Origin: Chamaecyparis obtusa
Lineage: Eukaryota; Streptophyta; Pinopsida; Cupressales; Cupressaceae
Length of the DNA stretch: 64,000 nt
Direction of reading: 5' to 3'
NCBI GenBank assembly: GCA_027943335.1
Contig: BSBK01005144.1
Span: 458,001 to 522,000 of the forward strand
Shown: piece after piece, positions 35,922 to 47,120 of the stretch
Layout of the letters: each line of letters starts with the position of its first letter
Position numbering within the stretch: the stretch's first letter is position 1
The notes under the pieces: generated by a model
Told to the model about the DNA's origin: nothing
Database searches by the model: none
The model's input: only the letters and a program-made list of their open reading frames with translations
Made by a program: the position numbers and the translations under genes

Positions 35922-37628
35922 ATGCCTCTAAGAAGATTGGACCCTAGAGTAATTGCCGATCTCTGTGATACTATGGAATCTAGGATTACATAGAAGGTAA
36001 AATCAGATTTTAGATCTGAGATGGAATTGATGAAGAATGACATGGTCGCTAAGATCATGAGAGCTGTTACTAGTGTACCTCAGAATGTTGGTACTTAGGA
36101 TGGTTATGAAGAAGCTGCTGAAGAATTTGAAGCTGCTGGATCTAGTGGTGATGATTGGAGAGACAGATCTGGTCAGTTGCATAGATCTGGAGCTCGGTTA
36201 AGTAATAGTTACTGAATGGAAGTTTCTACTTTATCTGGTACCTTGAAACCCGAGAACTTGATTGATTGGATTGGTGAACTTGAAGATTTCTTGGAGCTGG
36301 AAGAAATTGAAGATCCTCTTCAGGTGAGATTGGCATAGAATAAGTTGAAAGGACATGCTGCTCTTTGGTGGAAAGAATTACAAAGAGATAGAGAAGATGA
36401 AGGTGAAATGAAGATCAATCGGTGGAGGTTGATGGTGGCTAAATTGAAAGCTAAGTTCATACCTACTGACTATGAGCTTGACTTGTTTAAGAAGTTATAG
36501 AATTTGAAGCAGAAGGATTTGTTTGTTGAAGATTATACCGAGGAGTTCTATGAACTTACTATTCGGTTTGGACACAAGGAACTTGGTAAGGAAAAGGTAG
36601 CCTGGTATGTGAATGGTTTGAGATTCAATATTCAGGATGAGCTTGGTATGATGAAGATTGATTCTATTGAAGATGCTTATCAGTATGCCTTGAAGGCAGA
36701 AGATAAGTTGAAGAGGAAACAACATAGTAACTCCTGAGGGAAGGAGAAGATTGATCACTCGGTAAAGGATAAACTGACTGATGCAGAAGATGAACAGAAA
36801 CCTGTAGAGCCGAAGAAGAAGACATATAGAGTTATCTTCAAGGGTACTTGTTATAACTGTGGAGAGGAAGGACACTGTCCTTTTTAGTGTACACAGAAGA
36901 AGTCTGGGGACCGATGGACTATCGTGGTAAATGAGAACGTGGAGAATAAACTTGAATCTAAGAACTTGCTAGCTCGACGAACATTGCTTGGTACAAAGGA
37001 GGAACCTTTTCAGAGGAGTAACTTGTTTAGAACTCAGTACAAGTCTAGAGGTAAATTTTGTGATGTAATTGTTGATAGTGGTAGTAATGATAACCTTGTT
37101 CTTGAGGACATGGTTCAGAAACTTGGTTTGAATAGAATGAAGCATCCTTGTCCTTATAGGATTGGTTGGTTGCAAGATGATCATGCTCTGGAACTAAGAG
37201 AACAATTCTTTGTTGATGTTTAGATTGGCCAGTATAAGGATCTTGTGTTATGTGATATTGTAAAGATGAATAGCTGTCATATATTGCTCAGTAGACCTTG
37301 GCAATATGATTGTAGAGCTATGTATGACTGTGTGAAGAATGTGTTTACTGTTGAGAAGGATGACAAGAAGTTTTCCCTGATGCCTTTGCTGGATACAATG
37401 CTCGGTAGGAAAAGCCTGAGTATTGGTAGCCAAGTTGAGTTGGTGGATCCTGAAGGTATGGATGATTAGTGTGAAGAACAAGTCTGTGTGTTGTCGAGAA
37501 AAGACTTGAAAAGATAGAGGAAGCTAAAGTGGAAGAGTATGCAAAGCAAAGAGATGGAGGACTTGTATGTGAAGAACCAGTTTGGGATATATGTGTTGAA
37601 TCCTGGAAGATGTTCTTCTCACATATGA
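35922..37628 (+). pseudogene. Gag-protease ORF of element C, one frame with in-frame stops
   Basis: From ATG 35922 one frame of 568 codons runs to TGA at 37626-37628 without any frameshift, broken only by ten premature stops (eight TAG, two TGA, no TAA). Domains: a gag core with LIDWIGELEDFLELEEIEDP, GHAALWWKELQRDR and a VEDYTEEFYELTIRFGH segment (residues about 110-260); a CCHC knuckle CYNCGEEGHCPF-stop-C (about 36851-36890) with one residue replaced by TAG; and a retropepsin core CDVIVDSGSNDNLVLEDMVQ (about 37060) with the catalytic DSG. Further on, CHILLSRPWQYDCRAMYD fits the end of the protease domain. Gag forms the particle and protease cuts it. RT and integrase are absent. The stop pattern suggests cytosine deamination at CAG and CGA codons. 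Confidence 0.9.
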
Positions 37629-37652
37629 ACATCTTTTTGAACTTGGGGTGTT

Positions 37653-38271
37653 TGATGTAGGGGAATTCTTGGTCCTCAGTGAATCTGCGTGGTGGTTTGT
37701 TACTTGGCTGATGTTACTCAGTTGCAGCCTTAACCGATGGTCTTAGTTATTGTAGGAAGCTTGATCACTGAAGGAACTCGATGGAACCTCTGGTACTTGA
37801 TGGAATTGGTGCTCAGTAATACCTATGTTGGTCAGTGTTGCTGGCTTGGTCGGTTGTTTCACTGTTGCTTGGTTGTTTCTCTGGCACTCGGTAGTTGGTC
37901 TTATCGACTAGAGTTCTTGAAGATTTGCTTGGCCGACTTGGTGTATTTATTTTTGAATTAAATGTTTGGATTTGGAGGCTGACATGTTGAATTAAATGTC
38001 TGTAAGGCTATTCGGAGGCTGACTTGTATGGCATTTAATATTTGTTTAATGTAGGAGTTAAGGGTGTCATCCAGCCGACTTGTGGCTGATGATTAGTATT
38101 TAAGGGGTGTTTGGGTAGATGTTTTAGACATGACTTAGAGGATGATGAAAGAATATTTGGGAGAACCAGATAAGTGAAGTTGTGGAAAAGATCCTGTGAG
38201 ATCTTGCAGATCAGATTGTTATTTGATAGTTTGTATTTGCAAAGCTAGTGATTATTTACTTGGAGACAAGG
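37653..38271 (+). repeat. 3' LTR of element C, first part
   Basis: Starts TGATGTAGGGGAATTC and follows the 5' LTR until TTACTTGGAGACAAGG, where homology stops at the CACTA insertion. The matching 5' LTR position is about 35382 (GGAGATGAGGAGAATGC). One internal segment near 37950 is shorter than in the 5' LTR. Confidence 0.9.
38269..38271. other. Target-site duplication of D, left copy (AGG)
   Basis: AGG immediately precedes CACTAATAC; the partner is at 55352-55354. The uninterrupted 5' LTR of element C has GAGGAG at the same place, a single AGG. Confidence 0.88.
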
Positions 38272-38440
38272 CACTAATACATTTGGGGTGAAATTGCAAC
38301 GGCAATTTGCGACGACAGGCAAATGTCATGTGGTTTTGGCTTTTTTTTTTCAAATATAGCCCGACACCATCGCAATTGCGATGACAATACATTTGGCAAC
38401 GTCGCCATTGCGACGTTGTTGGGATATAAGGACAAAAAAA
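38272..38440 (+). repeat. Left terminal inverted repeat and subterminal region of D
   Basis: CACTAATACATTTGGGG is followed by alternating words TTGCAACGG, TTGCGACGAC, ATCGCAATTGCGATGAC and GTCGCCATTGCGACG. Clustered short direct and inverted words near the ends are the transposase-binding region in CACTA elements. Confidence 0.85.
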
Positions 38441-38443
38441 AAA

Positions 38444-39070
38444 AGGAACGTTGTCATTTGTGTTTTCAACAGCGCCATAACCCTCTGCAAAATCACATCA
38501 GGATATAAGGGCAAAAAAAACAAGAACATTGTCATTTGTGTTTTCAACAGCGCCGTAACCCTCCGCAAAATCACATCGGGATATAAGGGCAAAAAAAACA
38601 AGAACGTTGTCATTTGTGTTTTCAACAGCGCCGTAACCCTCCGCGAAATCACAGCTACAATTTCTGAGTACGTTGGGTTTATTTTTCTTTTGTCATTATT
38701 ATGTAATCTGGTATTCATCTGTTAGAGAGCTAAAATACCCAGAAATGAGGACATATCTATGTTGAATTTATTGTTAGCGGCTTTGGTTATTTAGAAGTTT
38801 AATTTTATTTGTTCATCTTTCAAGCACAAACATTTTGTGGACCGTAACGTCTTCATTGTTTCGGGTATGCAGTGAAACAACCCTAACTTGCAATTGCGAT
38901 GTTGTCGGGATATAAGGGCAAAAAAAAAAAGGAACGTTGTCATTTGTGTTTTCAACAGCACCATAACCCTCTACGAAATCACATCGGGATATAAGGGCAA
39001 AAAAACCAAGAATGTTGTCATTTGTGTTTTCAACAGCACCGAGAGAGATTCCCTCCGTGAAATCACAGCT
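38444..39070 (+). repeat. 79-bp tandem repeat and its second block in D
   Basis: The unit TTGTCATTTGTGTTTTCAAC + AGCGCC...ATATAAGGGC + A-run repeats at about 38449, 38528 and 38607, and again at about 38938 and 39016. Partial copies recur near 45300 (+), 46045-46130 (-) and 50995-51045 (-). The open frames crossing these units repeat the same peptide (CVFNS, ITSGYKGKK) and are not genes. Confidence 0.85.
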
Positions 39071-39345
39071 ACAATTTCTGAGTACGTTGGGTTTATTTTT
39101 CTTTTGTCATTATTATGTAATCTGGTATTCAGCTGTTAGAGAGCTAAAATACCCAGAAATGAGGACATATCTGTGTTGAATTTATTGTTAGCGGCTTTGG
39201 TTATTTAGAAGTTTAATTTTATTTGTTCATCTTTCAAGCACAAACGTTTTGTGGACTATAATGTCTTCATTGTTTCGAGTATGCAATGAAATAGCCCTAA
39301 CTTGCGACTACCTTCACGGTACTTGTGTACATTATCATGTTGTCT
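38645..39345 (+). repeat. Two direct copies of a 270-bp segment in D
   Basis: AGCTACAATTTCTGAGTACG onwards, through TGGTATTCAKCTGTTAGAGA and TTGTTAGCGGCTTTGG to AGCCCTAACTTGCG, occurs at 38654-38900 and 39067-39308. A third direct copy is at 45349-45612, and an inverted copy at about 50735-50985. Copies differ by few bases. Confidence 0.88.
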
Positions 39346-39560
39346 TTACAGTGACTGTCCTCATTCAAGTGGCAATTACACAAGGGACAGTCACTGTGAG
39401 ATGTCCTCATTTGTGACAAGGACAGTCACACTTAGGACATCTCATAGTGATATTCCCTTGTGTAATTTCCACTTGAATGTATTTCTATTGAACCACATTA
39501 ATTCTTTTCTTCTTCAACAAATGAGGACAGTCACTGTAAAGACAACATGATAATGTACAC
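39302..39560. repeat. First hairpin-repeat unit in D
   Basis: It contains GTGTACATTATCATGTTGTC followed later by its inverse GACAACATGATAATGTACAC (about 39327 and 39540), with GACAGTCACTGTGAGATGTC and ACATCTCATAGTGATAT between them. The whole unit can fold on itself. Confidence 0.8.
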
Positions 39561-41035
39561 AATTACCAAAAAATGATCTTGTTAATTGATGTAACACTTT
39601 GTCTTGCTCACTCCCTATCCTTCACTAGGGTCTCTTTAGGCCAATGTTTTGACTTGATAGGGTACTTAACTATCCCTACACTCTTTAGGTATCTCTACCC
39701 AAGATCCCACTCCTTCAACTAGTGCACACCAACAAGAAATACAACAAACTCTGCTCAATACCAATCTAGCTACTAGGACACTCCTAGTCTTGTCTTCACA
39801 AATTGAAACACATTCAACTAGAACTTTACTCCATGGAGAGGCTGGCCACTAGGACCTCTATTGGTTTCAATATTACTCCTTCACCTATACTTTTCATCAG
39901 TACTTCAATCCGGTTCATCAAACCATGCCAATTGCACCCAAAAATAGGCTGCTAGCAATTAGGCCTTTGTCAAGCCTTTTTGTTTATATTAAGCCACCTA
40001 AAGGGCTTAGGATTCATATGCCCTTTATTGAGAACTCCAAGATATCTAAGGTCTTCTCCTCCTAGATTTTTTGTACACCAACTGCTACAGCCATGCTTAA
40101 AAACAAGTATTTTGACACAACTTGGACAGTCTGACTAAGAGTTTGTTTTCTTAGCAACCAAAGAAACTCACCCAATCTTCTAATTTGACTTGGGGCTTCT
40201 TTAGATGTGTGTCTACCTCTCCATGAGATTTTAGTTGAAGCAACCAATGCATTCAACTTGTTGTAATCTTCTTGTAATGATTTGTCATCCCTAACTGTGC
40301 TCAACTGACTCACCTAGGACATCATTGCAAACATAGAAAATGAGCTTCCCAGGGCCCCTGCTTCCAAACATATAGTACATGGAGTCTCCTCACCCATTCC
40401 AAGAGCCCGTACAAAATTGACAATGGAATGATGAGCTAAGACTCCATTTGTTCAACCTGCCTAGTTCAAACCAATGATAGGGTACTTAACAAAAGAATTA
40501 ACAAACTAGTTGGAATGCTTCAAAACTCAAAAAAAACACAACACAAAATAAAAAAACAACTTGTACTAACTTTTCCAATAGACACTGTGAGCTATCTAAT
40601 CCATTAATCAACTGAAAACAAAGAAACAAAAAAACTCAAGAATTCACTAAAACCATGTTACTCTACAAATCTTCTTAATTCCAAATGTTTTTCCCCCCAA
40701 CCTTTTGCACAGATCGATGGAGGCCTCTTATAGTTGATCTGATGCCTAATTCAATGGTTTCATATAGTTACATAACCATCTTACTCAAAAATGCTCCCTT
40801 GCACAAATGTTGTCAATGTTGTGAATGACAACATTGACAACTTGTTACAACCTTTGGGATTTTGGTTCAAAACTTATTGTTCAAACACCATAAGACCCTA
40901 ACCATGACTTAGTTAGGCTATTTAGACCTCACATAGGCCACTTCTACACTTCTTTTCCCAATTTGACCCCTAAATGCTTCATTCCCACTTTTGCCACAAT
41001 ATTGGTAACTTGGGTACAAATTGGCACTTGCCTTC
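39561..41035. other. Unassigned insert in D, no clear gene
   Basis: It separates two blocks of the hairpin repeat. A minus-strand open frame at 40062-40313 (83 codons, with WRGRHTSKEAPSQIRRLGEF) has no motif I know and no splice support. The remainder is AT-rich. It could be captured host sequence or another element. Confidence 0.4.
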
Positions 41036-42649
41036 ACAAAGGTCACACATGAGGACATCTCACAGTGATCGATTATCCCTTGTGTAATTGCCACTTGAAT
41101 GTATTGCTATTGAACCAAATTAATTCTTTTCTTCTTCAACAAATGAGGACAGTCACTCTAAAGACAACATGATAATGTACACTCACTGTAAGGACAGTCA
41201 CAAATGAGGACATCTCACAGTGACTGTCCCTTGTGTAATTGCCACTTGAATGTATTGCTATTGAACCACATTAATGCTTTTCTTCTTCAACAAATGAGGA
41301 CAGTCACTCTAAAGACAACATGATAATGTACACTCACTGTAAGGATAGTCACAAATGAGGACATCTCACAGTGACTGTCCCTTGTGTAATTGCTGCTTGA
41401 ATTACACAAGGGACAGTCATTGTGAGATGTCCTCATTTGTGACAAGGACAGTCACACATGAGGACATCTCATAGTGATTATCCCTTGTGTAATTGCCACT
41501 TGAATGTATTGCTATTGAACCACATTAATGCTTTTCTTCTTCAACAAATGAGGACAGTCACTCTAAAGACAACATGATAATGTACACTCACTGTAAGGAC
41601 AGTCACAAATGAGGACATCTCACAGTGACTGTCCCTTGTGTAATTTCCGCTTGAATTACATAAGGGATAGTCATTGTGAGATGTCCTCATTTGTGACAAG
41701 GATAGTCACACATGAGGACATCTCACAGTGATTGTCCCTTGTGTAATTGTCACTTGAATGTATTGCTATTGAACCACATTAATGCTTTTCTTCTTCAACA
41801 AATGAGGACAGTCACTCTAAAGACAACATGATAATGTACACTCACTGTAAGGACAGTCACAAATGAGGACATCTCACAGTGACTGTCCCTTGTGTAATTG
41901 TCGCTTGAATGTATTGCTATTGAACCACATTAATGCTTTTCTTCTTCAACAAATGAGGACAGTCACTCTAAAGACAACATGATAATGTACACTCACTGTA
42001 AGGATAGTCACAAATGAGGACATCTCACAGTGACTGTCCCTTGTGTAATTGCTGCTTGAATTACACAAGGGACAGTCATTGTGAGATGTCCTCATTTGTG
42101 ACAAGGATAGTCACACATGAGGACATCTCACAGTGATTGTCCCTTGTGTAATTGCCACTTGAATGTATTGCTATTGAACCACATTAATGCTTTTCTTCTT
42201 CAACAAATGAGGACAGTCACTCTAAAGACAACGTGATAATGTACACTCACTGTAAGGATAGTCACAAATGAGGACATCTCACAGTGACTGTCCCTTGTGT
42301 AATTTCCTCTTGAATTACATAAGGGATAGTCATTGTGAGATGTCCTCATTTGTGACAAGGATAGTCACACATGAGGACATCTCATAGTGATTGTCCCTTG
42401 TGTAATTGTCACTTGAATGTATTGCTATTGAACCACATTAATGCTTTTCTTCTTCAACAAATGAGGACAGTCACTCTAAAGACAACATGATAATGTACAC
42501 TCACTGTAAGGACAGTCACAAATGAGGACATCTCACAGTGACTGTCCCTTGTGTAATTGCCGCTTGAATTACACAAGTGACAGTCATTGTGAGATGTCCT
42601 CATTTGTGACAAGGACAGTCACACATGAGGACATCTCACAGTGATTGTC
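41036..42649. repeat. Main hairpin-repeat array of D, left part
   Basis: Head-to-tail units begin ATGAGGACAGTCACTCTAAA and run through GACAACATGATAATGTACAC, GGACATCTCACAGTGACTG, CCCTTGTGTAATTGCC and CTTGAATGTATTGCTATTGA to TCTTCTTCAACAA. Unit spacing is about 153 bp (short form) or about 252 bp (long form, which adds an inverted AATTACACAAGGGACAGTCA segment and so forms a hairpin). At least six copies are near-identical, so the array is young or kept uniform. Confidence 0.92.
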
Positions 42650-44678
42650 TATAATGTCCCCTTTTTGGCTAACTTGGAAAACAGGAACAATTACTCCACT
42701 TCTCAGACTTACTCTATCAGATACTTACAATTAAACTAAGTAATGGAGGTTACTTAAGATATCAACTGCTATTTTAGATTCAATCACAATATGTGTGCAA
42801 GATGAAATTGATACCAATATGTTTAATAGCACTGTCGGATATAATGATATGAAATATGCTATGAATATGATGTTTCCTATCACTTATAGTGATAGTATAA
42901 TGATGCTATGTCTGATATAAACAATATCGATATACAATCAATAAGTATTTCTTACAGCAATGTATTTGCTGTGTCTGATATGATGATGTAATTATGCAAA
43001 TGTGTAATATCGCTATGAGTGATATGTTGCTATTTCAGATTCTGAATTATATGCTTGCAACTTCAAATATTGATGTTGTTTCTGACTATCCTTTCTATCT
43101 GTGCAATCATGGTGCTGTCTCTGATCTGCAATGATAAACTTGAAACCAAACTGCCAAAGGCAGATGCTCTATTGAGTATATCCAAATATGGATAAGTAAA
43201 TAAAGTTCTAATGATGCCTTGAGTGACTGACGAGAATGCATTCTTATATTGTCTTTAACAAATGAAGAGATGCTATGAATGAGACGTGTCTTGTTTCTTC
43301 CTCCATGTCCCTTTGTTAATCACACCTTTCCATAATCCGACAGTTCACATAATATTATTTCATTATTTTCTGATCATAGATAACTCCCAGATTGACTCAA
43401 TATCAAATCTTTTTATGAAGGTAATCTTCCCTAATTGGTAGTGCAACCAGTAGTTAACATCCATTGTGTTTGTATTAGTTTGGTCTAACTATCATTAGTA
43501 TTTAGTCAATCGATATTAACTCTTGCCTTATCCCATATTGTTATGATTATATCCAATCTTTCTACTCTGATATAAGTCGATATCATTTTCTGATAATTGT
43601 CCATTTATTGGTTGATTGCTGGTAATGGAGTTTGATCTTCAAATTGACTTCCATTCCTGTTAATACTTAAGGATACATTGTACTTATTATCCATGACTGA
43701 TGCCTCATTCATCAATAGCTTGTGATATAATCACTGATGCTTTTGTGTTTCTACAAGATGTGGTTTATCTCAGACAATCGATAATCTTTCAATCCTTTAG
43801 TCGATATCCTCCTATGTGGTGTCTATTGATATAGATAGTAGAATTCAATCTAGTTTATGTTATTGTCATGATAACATAGGAAGTGATGGTGCATATTTGC
43901 TAGCGGGTCTTCATGTTTGATATTGCTTTATCGGATATGTCATTGTCTAAACTTGTGCAATTAATGATTATTTATAATATATGAATGGTTATCCTTCTTG
44001 CTTATCAATACATCTTTTGAAACACATAGCGACCTATCCCTTATTCATATCATGTTGATCTTGACTTCATAGTATTTGGTTCATTAATCATCCTCTCATG
44101 GTATCGATGTGTAATGACTAGTGATTGTTGTATCACTTCTTCATTCCTCATCGTGATAGATAATGCAGATGTTTAATGTAGATGTATATCGATTACAGAT
44201 ATTCGATATTGCTTTAAACGTTATTATTATTATTATTATTATTAATGTTATTGTTATTATTAAATATTATAATTTATGATGTTAGTAATATTAATAATAT
44301 TATAATAAATATTATTATAGTGATAACATATTGTTTTATATTGAGAGGTTTATTAATATTATTTATATATTAAAATTATTATATCAATAATTGATTTAAT
44401 ATTATTACTTAATATATTATTATAATATAATATATATAATTTATTAATAATTATTTATTATTAATTTATATTATAATTATAATCATAATTATATTATTTA
44501 TTAATATTTTAATATTATTTAATTAACATATTACTTATTATGCTAACTATATATTATTATTATCTTTTGATAATAATTATATATTATTGTTATATACAGT
44601 TAATAATAGATTATTATATATCATCTAATCATTTTATTATTATACTAAGTTCAATATGTCACAGCTCATGACATTGTC
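42645..44678 (+). mobile_element. Solo LTR (2.0 kb) inserted in the hairpin array
   Basis: The array is interrupted at TTGTC (42645-42649) and resumes at TTGTC (44674-44678), a perfect 5-bp duplication. The 2024 bp between begin TATAATGTCCCCTTTTTGGC and end CAGCTCATGACA, which fits an LTR of TG...CA type with the first TG changed to TA. There is no second LTR or interior, hence a solo LTR formed by recombination. The second half (about 44220-44640) is almost pure A+T with ATTATT repeats. Confidence 0.8.
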
Positions 44679-45802
44679 CCTTGTGTAATTGCCACTTGAA
44701 TGTATTGCTATTGAACCACATTAATGCTTTTCTTCTTCAACAAATGAGGACAGTCACTCTAAAGACAACATGATAATGTACACTCACTGTAAGGACAGTC
44801 ACAAATGAGGACATCTCACAGTGACTGTCCCTTGTGTAATTGCCGCTTGAATTACACAAGGGATAGTCATTGTGAGATGTCCTCATTTGTGACAAGGACA
44901 GTCACACATGAGGACATCTCACAGTGATTGTCCCTTGTGTAATTGCCACTTGAATGTATTGCTATTGAACCACATTAATGCTTTTCTTCTTCAACAAATG
45001 AGGACAGTCACTCTAAAGACAACATGATAATGTACACTCACTGTAAGGACAGTCACAAATGAGGACATCTCATAGTGATTGTCCCTTGTGTAATTGCCAC
45101 TTGAATGTATTGCTATTCAGCCACATTAATGCTTTTCTTCTTCAACAAATGAGGATAGTCACTCTAAGGACAACATGATAATGTACACTCACTGTAAGTG
45201 TACATTATCATGTTGTCTTTACAGTGACTGTCCTCCTTCAAGTGGCAATTACACAAGGGACAGTCACTGTAAAGACAACATGATAATGTAGAGAAACGTT
45301 GTCATTTGTATTTTCAACAGCGCTGAGAGAGATTCCCTTCGCGAAATCACAGCTACAATTTCTGAGTACGTTGGGTTTATTTTTCTTTTGTCATTATTAT
45401 GTAATCTGGTATTCAGCTGTTACAGAGCTAAAATACCCAGAAATGAGGACATATCTGTGTTGAATTTATTGTTAGCGGCTTTGGTTATTTAGAAGTTTAA
45501 TTTTATTTGTTCATCTTTCAAGCACAAATGTTTTGTGGACCGTAACGTCTTCATTGTTTCGAGTATGCAATGAAACAGCCCTAACTTGCGACTACCTTCA
45601 CGGTACTTGTGTACATTATCATGTTGTCTTTACAGTGACTATCCTCATTCAAGTGGCAATTACACAAGGGACAGTCACTGTGAGATGTCCTCATTTGTGA
45701 CAAGGACAGTCACACATGAGGACATCTCACAGTGACTGTCCCTTGTGTAATTGCCACTTGAATGTATTACTATTCAACCACATTTATGGGCCCGTTTGGA
45801 CC
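44674..45802. repeat. Hairpin-repeat array of D, middle part, left arm of long inverted repeat
   Basis: It continues the units interrupted by the solo LTR to about 45290, then a copy of the 270-bp segment (45349-45612), then further units to CATTTATGGGCCCGTTTGGA. The stretch from about 44990 to 45802 occurs in reverse orientation at about 50527-51345. Confidence 0.85.
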
Positions 45803-46135
45803 ACGACACACAATACCTTTAGTTCGTATGCTGCCATTTCAAGTATGATTAATGAAGTTACCTTTATCACAGGATGAAAGTGAGCAGTCAACATACTGGT
45901 ACAGAGCTGGCAGCATTAATACGGTGACTAGGGCATCGTTTAATGGTGGTATTGTGTTTTCCCGTGTTTAGGGCATCGACCTTTTGAAGCATTGCCTTCA
46001 TCTTTCTTAAGTCTGAGTTTTAAGTTTGTTTATCTCTCTCGGTGCTGTTGAAAATACAAATGACAACGTTCTTGTTTTTTTTGCCCTTATATCCCGATGT
46101 GATTTCGCGGAGGGTTACGGCGCTGTTGAAAACAA
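45803..46135. other. Unique segment of D between array blocks
   Basis: It lies between GGGCCCGTTTGGACCACG (45786) and an inverted partial copy of the 79-bp unit (46045-46135). No gene is recognised. CGTGGTCCAAACAGGCCC at about 46784 is the inverse of the left word, so the segment plus the next array block is bracketed by inverted words. Confidence 0.5.
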
Positions 46136-47120
46136 AAATGAAAACACAAATCCCTTGTGTAATTGCCACTTGAAGGAGGACCGTCACTGTAAAGACAACA
46201 TGATAATGTACACTTATAGTGAGTGTACATTATCATGTTGTCTTTAGAGTGACTATCCTCATTTGTTGAAGAAGAAAAGCATTAATGTGGCTGAATAGCA
46301 ATACATTGAAGTGGCAATCACACAAGGGACAGTCACTGTGAGATGTCCTCATTTGTGACTGTCCTTACAGTGAGTGTACATTATCATGTTGTCTTTAGAG
46401 TGACTGTCCTCATTTGTTGAAGAAGAAAAGCATTAATGTGGTTCAATAGCAATACATTCAAGTGGCAATTACACAAGGGACAATTGATCACTGTGAGATG
46501 TCCTCATGTGTGACTATCCTTGTCACAAATGAGGACATCTCACAATGACTGTCCCTTCTGTAATTGCCACTTGAATGAGGACAATCACTGTAAAGACAAC
46601 ATGATAATGTACACATACAATGAGTGTACATTATCATGTTGTCTTTACAGTGGCTGCCCTCATGTTGTATATTCTTCTCTGTAGATGCTACTATATGCTA
46701 AGGAACTTCTTAGAACTGTTGGTATATTCTTACAACTTGTTACACCTGGGATATTCTTCTCTGTAGATGCTACTATGTGCCGTGGTCCAAACAGGCCCAT
46801 AAATGTGGTTGAATAGCAATACATTCAAGTGGCAATTACACAAGGGACAGTCACTGTGAGATGTCCTCATGTGTGACTGTCCTTGTCACAAATGAGGACA
46901 TCTCACAGTGATTGTCCCTTGTGTAATTGCCACTTGAAGGAAAAAAGCATTAATGTGGTTCAATAGCAATGTATTCAAGTGGCAATTACACAAGGGATAA
47001 TCACTCTGAGATTTCCTCATTTGTGACTATCCTTACAGTGAGTGTACATTATCATGTTGTCTTTATAGTGACTGTCCTCATTTGTTGAAGGAAAAAAGCA
47101 TTAATGTGGTTCAATAGTGA
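46136..47120. repeat. Hairpin-repeat array of D, block in opposite orientation
   Basis: Units here read mainly as the reverse complement of the 41-42.6 kb array (ATTATCATGTTGTCTTTAGA, then CATTAATGTGGTTCAATAGC). Perfect or near-perfect palindromes such as GTGTACATTATCATGTTGTC with its inverse lie within 40 bp at about 46186-46245 and 46595-46645. The side word TATTCTTCTCTGTAGATGCT occurs twice here and again near 50060-50520. Confidence 0.88.

Larger units (their letters stand above)
34755..38271 (+). mobile_element. Ty3/gypsy-type retrotransposon C, gag-protease only; 3' LTR split
   Basis: The 5' LTR spans 34755-35667, beginning TGATGTAGGGG and ending GATCTGCA. Next come a PBS-like TGGTATCAGA at 35673, one continuous gag-protease frame (35922-37628), a short GGGGTG-containing tract, and the 3' LTR from 37653. 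The 3' LTR is interrupted at 38271 by CACTA element D, resumes at 55352-55400, and is interrupted again by element F, so its last 240 bp or so lie outside the window. There is no room for RT or integrase between protease and 3' LTR, so this is a non-autonomous or internally deleted copy. Its insertion cut LINE 2 in ORF1. Confidence 0.9.

Noticed and set aside
36495..36875. 126-codon minus-strand frame
   Set aside because: It is antisense to the gag region of element C.
38381..39139. Open frames of 83-122 codons on both strands across the 79-bp repeats
   Set aside because: They encode the repeat unit over and over (CVFNS, SGYKGKK), exist on both strands, and end at repeat borders.
41036..42649. 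CRISPR-like array of regularly spaced repeats
   Set aside because: Repeats are long, spacers are not unique, units occur in both orientations, and the setting is a plant transposon.
45786..46802. A separate MITE bounded by GGGCCCGTTTGG inverted ends
   Set aside because: The inverted match continues into the flanks (ATAAATGTGG), so it is part of a larger palindromic arrangement, and no target duplication can be assigned.
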